From Dasypus novemcinctus (taxonomy: Eukaryota; Chordata; Mammalia; Cingulata; Dasypodidae), in assembly GCF_030445035.2 (NCBI RefSeq), contig NC_080673.1:157848216-157912215 (forward strand): a stretch of DNA of 64,000 nucleotides, given 5' to 3'. A program made the translations under genes and the position numbers. How positions within the stretch are numbered: the first letter of the stretch is position 1; each line of letters begins with the position of its first letter. Positions 23,803 through 34,789 of this stretch are shown in pieces. The notes under the pieces were generated by a model that saw nothing but the letters and a program-made list of their open reading frames with translations, had not been told where the DNA came from and ran no database searches.

Positions 23803-24152
23803 TTTGTTTGTTTATTTATGCGTGCTGCATTGGTCCCATTGGATACTTCCCAGGCAAAAGTCTACTCTAAATACTTGCTTCTGCCACTACACTGTTGACT
23901 CTTTCCTACCCTACTTCTTCTCTTTTGTTTACTCTCTTTTCTCTTCTGTCTTAGAAATATGTGTTGGTTTGGCATGGGTTTAGTTGCTTTATTTCTTTGA
24001 CCTTTCTATATATTTAACAGCAAACAGGAGTACGTTTTTTCCTTTCCTTTTCTTTCCTTTTCTTTTTTTTAATGTTGTTACTAAGCTTTGATGAATATTT
24101 ACTGTTGACCTTTTTGCTATTTATTAATTACTATTTCCCTAATTTTAAACAG

Positions 24153-24308
24153 CTTGCACTTTCTAGTGACAAGATTGCTACATTACAAATGCCACTTTTA
24201 AACCTTCATCTAGATGTGAAAGAAAATGGAGAAGTCAAACCATATTCTGTTGAAATGAGTAAAGAAGAGCTGCAGAATCTAATAAATTCCTTGGAAGCAG
24301 CTAATAAG
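24153..24308 (+). CDS. COMMD8: COMMD8 exon 4, core of the COMM domain (residues 126-177)
   Basis: The acceptor AATTTTAAACAG ends at 24152 and the donor AAG|GTATTT begins at 24309. The 52 codons run L-A-L-S-S-D-K-I onward, include [15 protein letters not shown], and end S-L-E-A-A-N-K. They encode the beta strands and the start of the last helix of the COMM domain, the surface through which COMMD proteins pair. By recollection of published Commander structures COMMD8 pairs with COMMD4; that comes from the family, not from this sequence. If intron 4 were retained, six further codons would be read before a TAG at 24327. Confidence 0.95.
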
Positions 24309-25151
24309 GTATTTGTTTTAATTTTGTAGTCTGGTTTACATTTTTAAAATGTTGATACCTTTAAAGCAATATAAGAAAAACACTTTTTAATATGTCTTCT
24401 TTTCTTGATGTTTAATGTCAAGCAAGTAAAGTATTTTGTTGCATCTTCAGTTTTAGATAGTAAGTTAATTATAACTTGTAACTTTGCATTATTTAGTTTT
24501 GAGCATAATTTATCAAGCAGTTATTTTGAGAGAATAATAGTGCTATTCTAAGAGTGGATGTTTTTCTTCAGTGCTCATTAATGATAAAAATAAAATCTTT
24601 ACCTTGAAGCAGTGAAATTAGTTCATTTGTTTTGATGATTAAAAAATAGCAGTGATCCTGAAGAAAAGTGTGTTTTATTTTAAGTGGACAAATACTAGAA
24701 AATTGCTTTTTTAATCATGTGACTATTAATGCCTGGCATTTTCTAGTTACCTAGTCTCACTGATTAAAGTCAGTTATTCTTACAAACCTCTCTTGACACT
24801 AACAAATCTTCTTGGCACCTTTACCCTTTATAAAGTCTGATATTCTTTACCTTCTCTCTATATATTGTGCAGTTGCTCAGCCGTTCTGGTGCTTTGATGA
24901 CAGGTCCTTATGCCCTAGTAACCAAATGGTGGTTGCAGTTTGGCTTGGCTATGGATGGAATGTGTGGTAGAGCCCATATAAACATTAAAAAACTCTGAGT
25001 CATAGATTTGATCGGCTTTGCCATCAGTCACTGTGCATTGGACTTGCTTACTATTAGTTTTCCATGCTCTTCTTCCAGAGATTCAGTTTCATTTAGCATA
25101 TATCAACATCATTTTGTTATAACCTGACTTTCTCCTAATTTGTGTTTAAAG
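24309..25151 (+). other. COMMD8: COMMD8 intron 4
   Basis: This 843-nt phase-0 intron has donor GTATTT and acceptor TTTAAAG. It is free of recognisable repeats. The first codons after exon 4 stay open for six residues before a stop. Confidence 0.85.
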
Positions 25152-25172
25152 GTGGTCCTGCAGTTGAAATAA
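25152..25172 (+). CDS. COMMD8: COMMD8 exon 5 (last six residues and stop)
   Basis: The short terminal coding segment reads V-V-L-Q-L-K then TAA at 25170, the known COMMD8 C-terminus, and completes the last helix. The acceptor is TTTAAAG|GTGG with AG at 25150-25151. The pyrimidine tract is interrupted and weaker than at the other acceptors. The next AG, at 25162-25163, would lose the frame, so 25152 is the only start that fits the family. It is too short to be found by frame length and was located by reading for the expected peptide. Confidence 0.9.
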   Translation: MVLQLK

Positions 25173-26060
25173 CTGGAAAGATGAATACCAGCACTCTCAG
25201 ATTTCATTGCCACAATGATATGCAGAGCGAATACTGTGTGTTCAGAAAAGCTGCAACATATTTTGCTAAGCTGAGAAAGCAACAGTGATGAGATTACAAA
25301 GATAAAAATTTATCAGCTTCTGTAAAGAACAGGAAATTGTATGGTTCACAGGAAATGCATAAAAAATGAAGTAAAGATGATAAAGCTATAGTAGCAGTTT
25401 ATATTTTCATGACTGTTTTGCTTCATTTATTAAATATTTGAGAAATCTTTGTAGATGTACAGTTTCATTGAAAGCAAAAAATGTTCTAAAGTAATGTAAC
25501 ATATAAAGCACAAATATACTTGAATATTGCTTAAAGAGGTAGGTGAATAGCAAGGCCATGTATACAAATAGTAATTATTAATTTGTGGTATTTTTAAAAA
25601 TAATTTTTTTAAAGAACTGATAAGCTGCATACATAACTCAGGATATCCCATATCTTTCATATTTCAAAGGAAAGATTATAAAATACAAAATTTGTGAGAG
25701 AACAAAGCTCTGCTTTAGACGTGAAGAGGGGAAAAATACTCTAAATTTGTGTGAACAATTCTGTTTGTAAATTCTGGAAATGAAAATCTTGTACACAGGA
25801 AAAAGTTAAAATAATGTTGCTTCTTTCGTTCTGTATCTGATTGAATGAATATGTTCTGATAAAAAGAATAGATGTCATTGTTTGGTGTATATATTACTGT
25901 TCAAATATCAGCTAAGACTATATATAGGCCCATTTTTATTATAAACTTAATACTGAATTTAACAATTTTGGATGTTAACTTCATTGGAAAGTAAACCATT
26001 TTTAATTTCAATTAACCTTAAAATCAAGCATTCTGAACAAATAAAGAATGTTATACTTTT
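25173..26060 (+). other. COMMD8: COMMD8 3' untranslated region
   Basis: Repeat-free, AT-rich sequence follows the stop codon and runs to a canonical AATAAA at 26040 with a T/G-rich stretch just beyond, as expected of a cleavage site near 26060. No interspersed repeat is visible inside it, in contrast to the flanking introns and intergenic DNA. The length of nearly 900 nt is plausible for this gene. The exact cleavage point is inferred. Confidence 0.7.
26040..26045 (+). terminator. COMMD8: Poly(A) signal AATAAA of COMMD8
   Basis: The canonical hexamer lies 868 nt after the COMMD8 stop and is followed within 15-30 nt by a T-rich element with a TTGGTATATTG stretch that could serve as the downstream GU/U-rich signal. 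It is the best 3' end candidate before repeat-rich intergenic sequence begins. Confidence 0.7.
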
Positions 26061-26570
26061 TTGGTATATTGCTTTATTCTTTCGAAAGAATTCATAATTC
26101 AGTATCAAAATGTAATTAAGTGGTGCCTACTGTATATAAGCATTTTAGGTAATTAGAGCATCTGAATGTGCTTTGAGGTAGCCAAAGTAATTACTACTCT
26201 TCTTATCATATAGTTAAGGATAGGCTTAGGGAGGTTAATAAATATTTGGGTGTGATCTAAACAGTGCTTCTCAACATGTGTTCTGTAAGTCAGTGATGTC
26301 AGAATGTTCCTAACTATACTGCTTTCTTCATTGAGAAAGCTTTTTTTTTAGGAAAAAAAATCAGCTGAACTAAACAGTGAATGTAGTAAAGTAGTTGATT
26401 TACCTTCTGGTACAAATTCCTTGTATCATTGTGGACCAGTAACAAATAATTTGTGGACCAGCACTTTGTATAACATTGCTAGAGATCTCTTATTAGTCTT
26501 CCATGCATTATCTTCTTTAACAAAGAAAACATCATGCCCTAGACTAATAGTATCACTCAATTAGCATTTT
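26046..26570. other. Intergenic sequence past COMMD8
   Basis: AT-rich sequence without coding potential. An old-repeat-like phrase ('gtgcttctcaacatgtgttctg') is near 26264. Confidence 0.45.
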
Positions 26571-27170
26571 AACAGTTTTTAAGAAAAGTATAATTGACAT
26601 ACAGTAAGCTGCATATATTTAAAGTATGCAATTTAAGTTTTGACATATATTCCCTTATAAGCATCACCACAGTCAAGACAGTAAACATATCAATAGCCTT
26701 TGAAATTTTTGAGGGGCTTACTTTCAAAATATTTTGTAGGATGCTTCTCTTTTGGAATTTGCCTGATGTTTTTCTCATGATTAGCTTTAAGGATTTGGGC
26801 AGGAATATTACAGAAGATGTACCATTTTCATCACATTTCAAGGGTGTGTGTTATATGATTTATGACTGTTGATATTGACCTTGATCACCTGGCTGAGGTG
26901 GTGGTGTTCAGGTTTCTTCACTGTAAAATTACTCCTCCCACCCCCTTTCCATACTGTACTCTTTAGAAGGAGGTCACTATTTACCACACATATTAAAGGA
27001 GAAGGGAGTTATGCTCCCCTGCCTTGAGAGTAGAGTATCTACATAAATTACTCAAAATTATTCTGCACAGATTTGTCACTTCTTCCCTATTTATTAATAT
27101 ATTCTTCTACATTAGTATGGGCAAATTGATATTTATTTTACACTTTTGGTTATAATGCAATGTTGCGTTG
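26571..27170 (-). mobile_element. Antisense L1 3' UTR fragment
   Basis: 'gtataattgacatacagtaagctgcatatatttaaagt' and 'catcaccacagtcaagacagtaaacatatc' are the antisense L1M-type 3' UTR. The open frames at 26569-26872 are translations of this element. Confidence 0.65.
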
Positions 27171-28560
27171 TTTTTTTTTTTTCTTAAATTGATACAGCTT
27201 TGGTCTTTGGGAACTCTTGTAGTTGACCCCTTGTGCCTTTGTCATACCACTATCAGTTCAGATTTGTGTTTTCTTGAAGATTTCCTTTCTTCCTGATAGT
27301 GCAAGTTAGTCCTGGCTTATATCAATCTCTGTTCACTCTTCTTCATTTTTTTCTTTCTGCTCTTTAGACTGAATGATTTCAATTGTTTCATCTTCAAGTT
27401 CACTGATTCTTTTGCCAGCTCCCAATCTGCTGTTGAAACCCTTTAGGTTATTTTTTATTTCTGTTACTATGGTCTTATCTATTTGGTTTCTTTTTACGAT
27501 TCCCATCTCTCAATTGGTATTTTCTTTGTATTCTATAATTTTCCTGTTTTCCTTTAGTTCTTTTTCCATGGTTTCCTTTAGCTTTTTTGAGCATTTTTAG
27601 GACCTTTTTTTTGTTCCCCTGAAGTTTTGTCTGGTATGTCCCAGGTCTGGTCCTCCTCATTGATGGTTTTTAATGCTTTAATCTTCTCCTTTGCCTGGAC
27701 TATTGTTTCCTGTTTTATGTATATTTTGTAATCTTTTGTTGAAATCTGTCCATTTTGTTATTTTAATGTGTTATCACTGGTATTTATACTCTGAGGCATC
27801 TGTTACTTAAGCTATCTGGCTAGTATTATGAGAGTGTTATATTTGCCAGGAGCTAACATAATTTTTTTTAAAAATGAGAAAAGAAGATGGCTTTCCCAGT
27901 CTTTGCAGTTGATCTGTGTAACTGCTGTTCTTCAGGTCTTATCCATACAAAGAGTTTAGAGTATAGCTCCAGGCTAAAGTGTGGGGTCCTTTCTGTGCAT
28001 GCGGCTTTTCTTGAGTATGCGTGTGTGCCCCTTGAAATTCCCCCATTTACATGGTTATGGATGCCCCTTTTTCCTTAAGGTAACAGTTTCCTCATGTTCC
28101 CAGGTACTGCATTGTATGTACTACAGCTAGCCATACCTTGCCCTAGGCACTCACCATTTGACTGTTCTCACATGGTATTCTGTAGTAAAACTCTGAGTTG
28201 TTCACTACAAGCAGAGCAAGTTCTCAGACTGCATGCCTGCAGTCAATATACTGGTTCAGTCCCTCAGGTCTCCACCAGGCTGACTGGTTCAGACCTGCAT
28301 GTTCCCACTATGTGCATGAGGATTACTCTGCTCCCTCTGGAACCAGGATCAGAGAGCCACACTGGGAACCAGGGACCCTATCCTTTTCAGGTTGCCTTTT
28401 CCTCTCTTTGCAGCCCACCCTGTTACTTTAAACCTGTAACTATTTTCTGGATCTTTGAAAAAGATATTTCTTCCAGTTCTTGCTAATTGTTCAGTGCTTC
28501 TGGGGGCAATGAAACATGAGGCTTTTCATTCCACTTTCTTGATCAGGGCCTTATTTTCTA
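27171..28560 (-). mobile_element. L1-derived block, antisense
   Basis: 'cactgattcttttgccagctcccaatctgctgttgaaaccc' is a familiar antisense L1 phrase, and the block ends around 28550 where a new L1 3' segment starts. The frame at 28094-28486 (130 codons) shows no similarity to a known protein and lies in this repeat block. Confidence 0.55.
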
Positions 28561-31340
28561 TTTTGAGTTAATTTTTGTATAAAGTACAAAGTGTGGATCA
28601 AAGCCCACTTTTGACATGGATATTCAGTTTTCCAGCACTATTGAAAAGGCTACCTGTTCTCTACTACATTGCTTTTTTGTGCCTTTGCCACACATATATC
28701 CATATATGTGTGGGTCTTTTTCTCTTAAATCTATTTTTTTATCTTGATGTCCATATCACACTGTCTTGATTAATGTAGCTTTTTGATAAGTCTTGTAATT
28801 AGTACTGTTGGACCCTCACCTTCATCCTTCCTTTTCAAAATTATTTTGGCTATTTTAGATCCTTTGTATTTCCATATGAATTTTAGTATCAGCTTTATTA
28901 CAAAACTTGCTAGGATTTTGATTGGGATTACATCAGATCTATAGATCAGTTGGGGAGAATTGATATCTTAAAACTATTGAGCCTTCGAACCCATTAGCAA
29001 AATATAACTCTCCATTTATGTTATTTTCTTGTAATTTCACTGATCAGTGTTTGTAGTTTTTAGTGTAAAGGTTTTTTTCACATCTTTTATCAGATTCATC
29101 CCTAATATTTTTGATATGACTGTGGGTATTTTTACAATTTCAATTTCTGACAATTCACTGCTGATACATAAAAACAAAATAAATTTTGAATATTAATCTT
29201 ACACCCTGCCACTTTGCTAAGGTCACATATTTGTTCTAATAGCTTTTTTTTTTGTATGTGTGTTTGTATATTCCATCAGGTTACATACATGTCTGTGGAT
29301 TCCCTACATAATCATGTCATCTGCAAATGAAAACAGTTTTACTCCTTCCTTTCCAATCTGGATGCCCTCCCTCTTCCTCTTCCTCTTCCCTCTCTTCCTT
29401 CTTCATCTTCTCCTTTTGTATGTGTGTGACTAATTCACTACCTAAATCTTCCAGTACAGTGTTGCATGGAAATGATGACACTAACATACTTGTTCTGTTC
29501 CTGATCTTAGGGACAGCATTCAGTCTTCCACCATCATAAGTGTGATGTTAACTGTGAATTTTCTCTAGTGTCCCTTTATCAAGTTGAAGAAGTATCCTAA
29601 TTCATAGTGTGTTGAGAGTTTTGGCAGGATTTTGTTGGATGCTCTTTCTGCATCTATTGAAATTATGTTGTTTTTCTTTTTTCTTTTATGGTGAATTATA
29701 TTGGTTGCTTTTCAGATGTCAAACCAACTGCATCCTTCAAATAAACTCTACTTGGTAATGTTATATTGTCATTTTATATGTTGAATTTGATTTCCTAAAA
29801 TGTTGTTCAGAACATTTGCATATCTGTTCATGAGGGATTTGGCATATGGTTTTATTTTCTCGTAATGCCTTTGTTTTATGGTATCAAGATAATAATGACC
29901 TAATAGAATGAATCAGAAAGTATTCCTTCCTCTTCAATTTTCTTGAAGAGTGTGTTTAGAAGTGGTATTATTTCTTCCTTGAATCTTTGGTTGAATTCAT
30001 AAATGAAGTTATCTGAGTTTGGAGCTTTCATTATAGGAAGTTTTTAACTAAAAATTCAAGTAATTTTATAGACATAGTATTCAGGAGTGAACTAGGTAAT
30101 TTGTCTCTTTCAAGAAATTTGTCCCTTTCATTTAAGTGTTAAAAATAGGTATAAAGTTGTTCATAATATTATTTTTATACTTTAAAATAGCTGTTGAATT
30201 TATAGTGATGAAACTTCTCTATAAATTTGTGTTTGTGTGTGTTTATATATATGTATTTGTGTATATATGGGATTGGCTAGAGGTTTACCAATGTTTTTCA
30301 TCTTCTCAAAGAATCATCTTTTGGTAACATTGATTTTCTCTATCGTTTTTCTGGTTTCTACTTAACTGATTTCTGTTTTGATTTTTATTATTTCATTTCT
30401 TCTGCTTTTGTTTTGTGTTTTGGGTGTGTTTTTGTTTTTTAAGTTTATTAAGGTGGAAGTTGAAGTAATTTTATTTGATATATTCTTTTCTAATATATGC
30501 ACTTTATAAAACAAATATATAGTGCTATAAATTCCTTCAGATCACAAATTCTCATAACTTGTGTTTTATTTTTATTAAGTTTAAAGTACTTTCTACTTTC
30601 CCATTGGATTTCCTCCTTAATTATTTAGAAGAATGTTATTTAGTTTCCAAATATTTGGAGATTTTCCAAATTTATCTTTTTTTCTAATTTTATTCCACTG
30701 TGTTCAGTGAACTTACTTTGTATGAATTTAAACTTTTTAAAATTTTTGAGGTTTATTTTAAGGCCTAACATATGGTCTATGTTGGGAAATGTTTCATATG
30801 TAGTTGAGATGACTACCTTTTCCTGTTATGGAATGTTCTATAAATTTCAATTAGGTCAAGTTGGTTGATAGTGTTGTTCAAGTCTACTCTGTCCTTGATG
30901 ATTTTTCTATTTTGTCAAGTATGGAGAAAGGGTTATTGAAGTCTCCAACTATAATCATGGATTTGTCTGTTTCTTTTTTGAGTTATAACAATTTTCCCTT
31001 CATGAACTTTTGAAACTCTTTTATTAAGGTCATGACATTTAGGATTATTATGTCCTCTTGATTAATTGACCATTCTATAATTATGAAATTATCTTCTTTA
31101 TTTGTGGCAATATTCTTTGCTCTGAAATCTACTCTGTCTGATATTAATGTAACTACTCCAGTTTTCTTTTGACTAGTATTAGCATGTTATATATTTTTCT
31201 ACCTTTTACTTTTTTAACCTACTTTTATGTATTTAAAGTATGTTTCTTATAGGAAGGGGATGTTTTGTCTTTTTTTTTTTAATCCACTATGACAATCTGT
31301 CTCTTTAATTGGGATATCTCCTTTTTAAGCTTGCTATCCA
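28561..31340 (-). mobile_element. Long antisense L1 fragment (3' part of ORF2 and 3' region)
   Basis: The plus strand reads 'tgttctctactacattgc', 'cttgattaatgtagctttttgataagtc', 'cacttggtaatg'-like and 'gaagtctccaactataatcatgg' phrases in the order of a complemented L1 ORF2. It is about 2.8 kb, with many stops, no intact frame, and ends abruptly at about 31344. Confidence 0.65.
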
Positions 31341-31392
31341 TAGCTTTTATTTTTTTTAAGGTTTATTTATTTATTTTAAACAATAGTATTTT

Positions 31393-31890
31393 ATATAGCT
31401 CAGGATTTTATGGGTAAGGAATTTGGGCAAGATTCAGCAGGGTGATTCTTCTGTTCCAGGGTGTCTCAGCTGAGATTACTCAGTGGTATTCAACTGGTGG
31501 TTGTGCTGATCTGGACAATTCAAGATGGCTCCACTTACATGTCTAGTGCCTAGGTGGGAATGACTAGAAGGTTGGAGTCCACTGGGACTGTTGGCTGGAA
31601 TGCCTACGTATGGCCTCTCCAGCATGGTGCTCTCTGGGTAGTTAGCTTTCTTATATGGCAGTTCAGAGTTCTTGGAAAGAATAGTTCAAGAGTAAAGATG
31701 GATGCTGTAAGGCTTCTTTTCACCTAGACTTGGGTATCATGCAGTATCACACTTCCACCACATTTACTGGTTACAAATGAATCACAGGGCCAGGCCAGAT
31801 TAGAGATGGACTACACAAAGGTGTGAATCCAGGTAAGCCTGATCCATTGGAAGGACCATCTTTGGAGACTCTAACTTCCATAGCAGAGAT
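31393..31890. mobile_element. Old interspersed repeat, family unnamed
   Basis: 'ctcaggattttatgggtaaggaatttgggcaagattcagcagggtgattcttctg' and 'ggcctctccagcatggtgctctctgggtag' are typical of an abundant mammal-wide repeat, possibly the same class as 14971-15396. I cannot assign a family name by eye. Confidence 0.5.
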
Positions 31891-34173
31891 TTCATGTTCT
31901 AAATCTCTGCAGGTGAAAAGAACCATTCACATCTTTGAAAAAAAAAAAAGTTATGTTAATGAGTCTCGAACTGTACTCTCCCAGAAACCCACTGTTTCAC
32001 TGCTAATGCTGAATAATGGTAGACTTTTATATTTTGAAGGAAAACTGGGATTAACAGTTTTTTAATCCATCAAAATATTTCTTAAACAGTTTTTGTCTGA
32101 TTCCACTATTCCTTACTAGTGTGACAAAATAATTTTTGTAAGTATACATGCTTTTCACATAGCATATTTCTCGTCCTTGGGTCTGTGATGACACTCAAGA
32201 TTTTTGTTCTCCCTTGCCTAGAAGTGTGTATTTCAGGTCTGAAACAGAAGACTCTTGTAGACACTTCCCTTTTTGGCATTTGTTTTCATAAAGCCTGCAT
32301 TTCCAGAATCCATTGGGAAGGGGTAAAGAAGAGGCAAGAATTGAAAGGCAACAGAAGTTGGCCAATACCATGAGCAGCAGAGGGCCCTAGAATTTCACTC
32401 CTCGGCCCTTCCACCCACCTCCTTAACTTCCTCACATCCATGAAGTCTCCTGACTCACTTCTTTGGAGTCTCTAGGGATCCATGGAGTAGAGTTTGAAAA
32501 TCATTGCTCTGAGTCAATCATTCTTCATATATCCTGAGTATATATATTCTTCCGGGGAATAAAGGGGAATGGTGGAGTAAAAGTTGAGGAACTTGATAAA
32601 TGCTACCATGCTTCTCTTCTGGATATATAGGGGATGAAATAAATGAAGTTACAGATACTACAACTTTTCTAGCCTAGGAGTATGGAAAATGATGATACTC
32701 ATCATCAAAGCTTGAGTGCTGAATAGTGGAATTAAGTATTGGCAGGGAGCAGAGGATAATTAATTTCATTTCTGGAGTGTTAAATTTGAGGTTATGGTCG
32801 AGCATCCTAGACAAGGAGGCCTCCAGACAACTAGAGATAGAAATGTTCACATAGGTAAAATGGGATTGAGATAAATTCAGCAATTATTGAAGAAGTAAAC
32901 TCACAGAGAAGAGTAGATGGCTGAAGACAGAGCCTTCAAGAAGTCCTGCTGCAATGGCTGAAAGCTGATGGCCCATCTACTATATCCAGTCTACAGGCAT
33001 ATTTTACTTAGCTCATATATTATTTAAATTATCCTTGCATAAATGAGAAATTTAATAATTAGGATTTTTCACAACATCTAGATTGTGATTTTTCTTGAAA
33101 ATAGGAAGACTTGATAGTGTTAGGGCCATATTCTCCCATGGAGAGAGTGGTGTCACCACTGCTCCCTTCAGGTGGGGCAGCGACCATCCAGGTGGACACA
33201 TTCCCTTCCAATCAGCTTCACCACTGGTAGCAAGAACACTGTCAACAAAGACCAGTGAAGGTGTTAGGTGTTTGTTTTGTTTTCAGGATGGGGGACAATA
33301 AGCATATTTGTTTTGTTTTGTTTTTTCCTTTGGAGAGACTGAGAAAATGGAGAAATCAAAGATGGGATCCAGGGGTTGACTGAATTTGGAAGGAATTCAC
33401 AATGTATATGAATAATTACTTTTAGGAAGGGAAAGCTCTGTCTCGCTCTGAAATTTGAAGTAAAAATGATAGGCTGTAAATATGGTGAAGAAACCTGGTG
33501 AAGAAAATAAGATTACAGACGTAAGCAAAAATCTATCCTGTCACTCATCAGACTGGACTCACAGGTACACATAAAGCCAGCTACAAAGTTAACAGTAAAC
33601 AGTATTTCTCCCAAGGTCATGCTGCATCTGTAAAGAGTCAGGACAACCCTCTTCTTTAAGTGACTTTTGCTTTCTTACTCACTGAGAAACTCCGTTCTCT
33701 AAAATCATATAGTATCAGAAATTAGTATTTGAAATTATAGTAGTTAAGAATAAAAATTCCCACTCTTGCCTGGAGGATCTAAGATAAGGAGAAGCCTTGA
33801 ATTCCAACCCAGTTCAGAGCTTTGGAGAAGGGTTTCTGAAGACAATATTCCATATCTATCTTAAAGTTGCAATTTCTAAGGTAACGGGTCCCAGGGTCCA
33901 CCTGCTAGTCCAGACTTGATGTTGATCCGCGTTTACTCACAGTCTTGCTTTGCTTTGAGCCTATCAAAGCACCACTTTATCTAACTCTTACCTAATTTCC
34001 ACACTTCTATGCCCTGTGTAAACTTCATCTTTTCCTTTGGTGAGATGTCCCTGGGTTCATCTGATGCAAATTCTCCCTCATTGCAAGGGGTTCATAAACC
34101 TGACTGTTGGGCTGGGGGTTAGGCCAGGCAAGGAAGTTAGCATTGGAGATTATCACAGTCCAATCCTTCGTGT
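31891..34173. other. Intergenic sequence, mostly unrecognised
   Basis: There is no gene-like conservation. A (GTTTT)n run is at about 33308-33327. The block is bounded on both sides by similar sequences (31326-31344 and 34174-34193), discussed in the findings. Confidence 0.45.
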
Positions 34174-34193
34174 TAAGCTTATTTATCCATAGC

Positions 34194-34312
34194 TTTTTTT
34201 TTTTGTAAGGTTTATTTTTTATTTATTTCTCTCCCCTTCCCGCCCCCCCCCCCTCCCCGCTCCCAGTTGTCTGCTCTCTATGTCCTTTTGCTGTGTGTTC
34301 TTCCATGTCCAC
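34194..34312 (-). mobile_element. DAS-type SINE fragment (chimeric form, truncated)
   Basis: The T-run followed by 'gtaaggtttattttttatttatttctctcccc', a C-run and 'ttgctgtgtgttcttcc' matches the left part of the long SINEs at 4321 and 51036. The tRNA head is missing; old-L1-like sequence follows ('cctggaaactctctcaaggcagtaagctgaggcaactgcagg'). Confidence 0.75.
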
Positions 34313-34600
34313 TTCTAATTGCCTTAGTCTCCCTGGTCTCTCAACTCATTTCTTCAACTCAGGAGTCTGCCAGGCTCCATCTGGGTTCCTGTGCCTACAC
34401 ATTGCCTGGAAACTCTCTCAAGGCAGTAAGCTGAGGCAACTGCAGGCCTCACTTTGTTTCCTATCACTCCAGGATCATGCTACTTCTTTGCTTGATGTCC
34501 CGTATTTGGGGTTGAGGGATGGTAAGGCTGCTTTTTATGGTTTAGATTAAAGGATAAATTCAATACTTGCTAATTCATTTTGATTGGAAGTGGAAATCCC
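34313..34600 (-). mobile_element. Antisense L1 3' UTR-like fragment
   Basis: The stretch with 'ggcagtaagctgaggcaactgcaggcctcac' and 'tgcttgatgtcccgtatt' resembles a known antisense L1M 3' UTR region. The 85-codon frame at 34293 is part of it. Confidence 0.45.
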
Positions 34601-34613
34601 CTCCAGTAGAATT

Positions 34614-34776
34614 TATTTTTTTAAGGAAGTACCATACTGGGAAATAAACCTGGGACCTCATACAGTGCTTAACCACTGAGCTCCACCCGCTTTTTTTAAA
34701 AAGGAGTTACCGGGGATTGAACCTGGGGGCTCGTACTTGTGAAGCAGATGTTCAACCATCTAGCTACACCTACTCC
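34614..34776 (-). mobile_element. DAS-type SINE, dimeric, minus orientation
   Basis: Two tRNA-like heads are visible on the minus strand, ending near 34692 and near 34776. Box B complements are 'aaataaacctgggacctca' and 'ggattgaacctgggggctcg'. The pair is flanked by 'tagaattt' on both sides (about 34607 and 34779), consistent with one insertion event of a dimer. Confidence 0.8.
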
Positions 34777-34789
34777 ACTAGAATTTTAA

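Larger units (their letters stand above)
21566..24152 (+). other. COMMD8: COMMD8 intron 3
   Basis: This 2,587-nt phase-0 intron holds an L1 3'-end piece (about 21595-21715), an ERV1-like LTR and a tetranucleotide/dinucleotide microsatellite. I saw no extra exon. Confidence 0.85.
8717..26060 (+). other. COMMD8: COMMD8 gene, complete (5 coding exons)
   Basis: The five exons join without frame loss into a 183-residue protein that matches my recollection of mammalian COMMD8 along its whole length, including the length itself. Coding lengths are 66, 156, 153, 156 and 21 nt (the last includes the stop). Every exon is a multiple of three, so all introns are phase 0, and all are GT-AG. COMMD proteins share a C-terminal COMM domain and assemble as a ten-member ring in the Commander complex with CCDC22/CCDC93 and Retriever. 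That complex returns endosomal cargo to the cell surface; COMMDs have also been linked to NF-kB and cullin control. The transcript starts in a CpG island and converges on GABRB1. The transcript end is inferred from a poly(A) signal at 26040, and the 5' end is not determined. No frameshift or internal stop is present. Confidence 0.95.

Noticed and set aside
24841-25140. Possible extra exon or pseudogene in COMMD8 intron 4
   Set aside because: Some stretches read as short peptides, but no frame stays open and the COMMD8 protein is complete without it.
28094-28486. 130-codon plus-strand open frame
   Set aside because: No similarity to a known protein was recognised and it lies in an L1-derived block; no splice or promoter context supports it.
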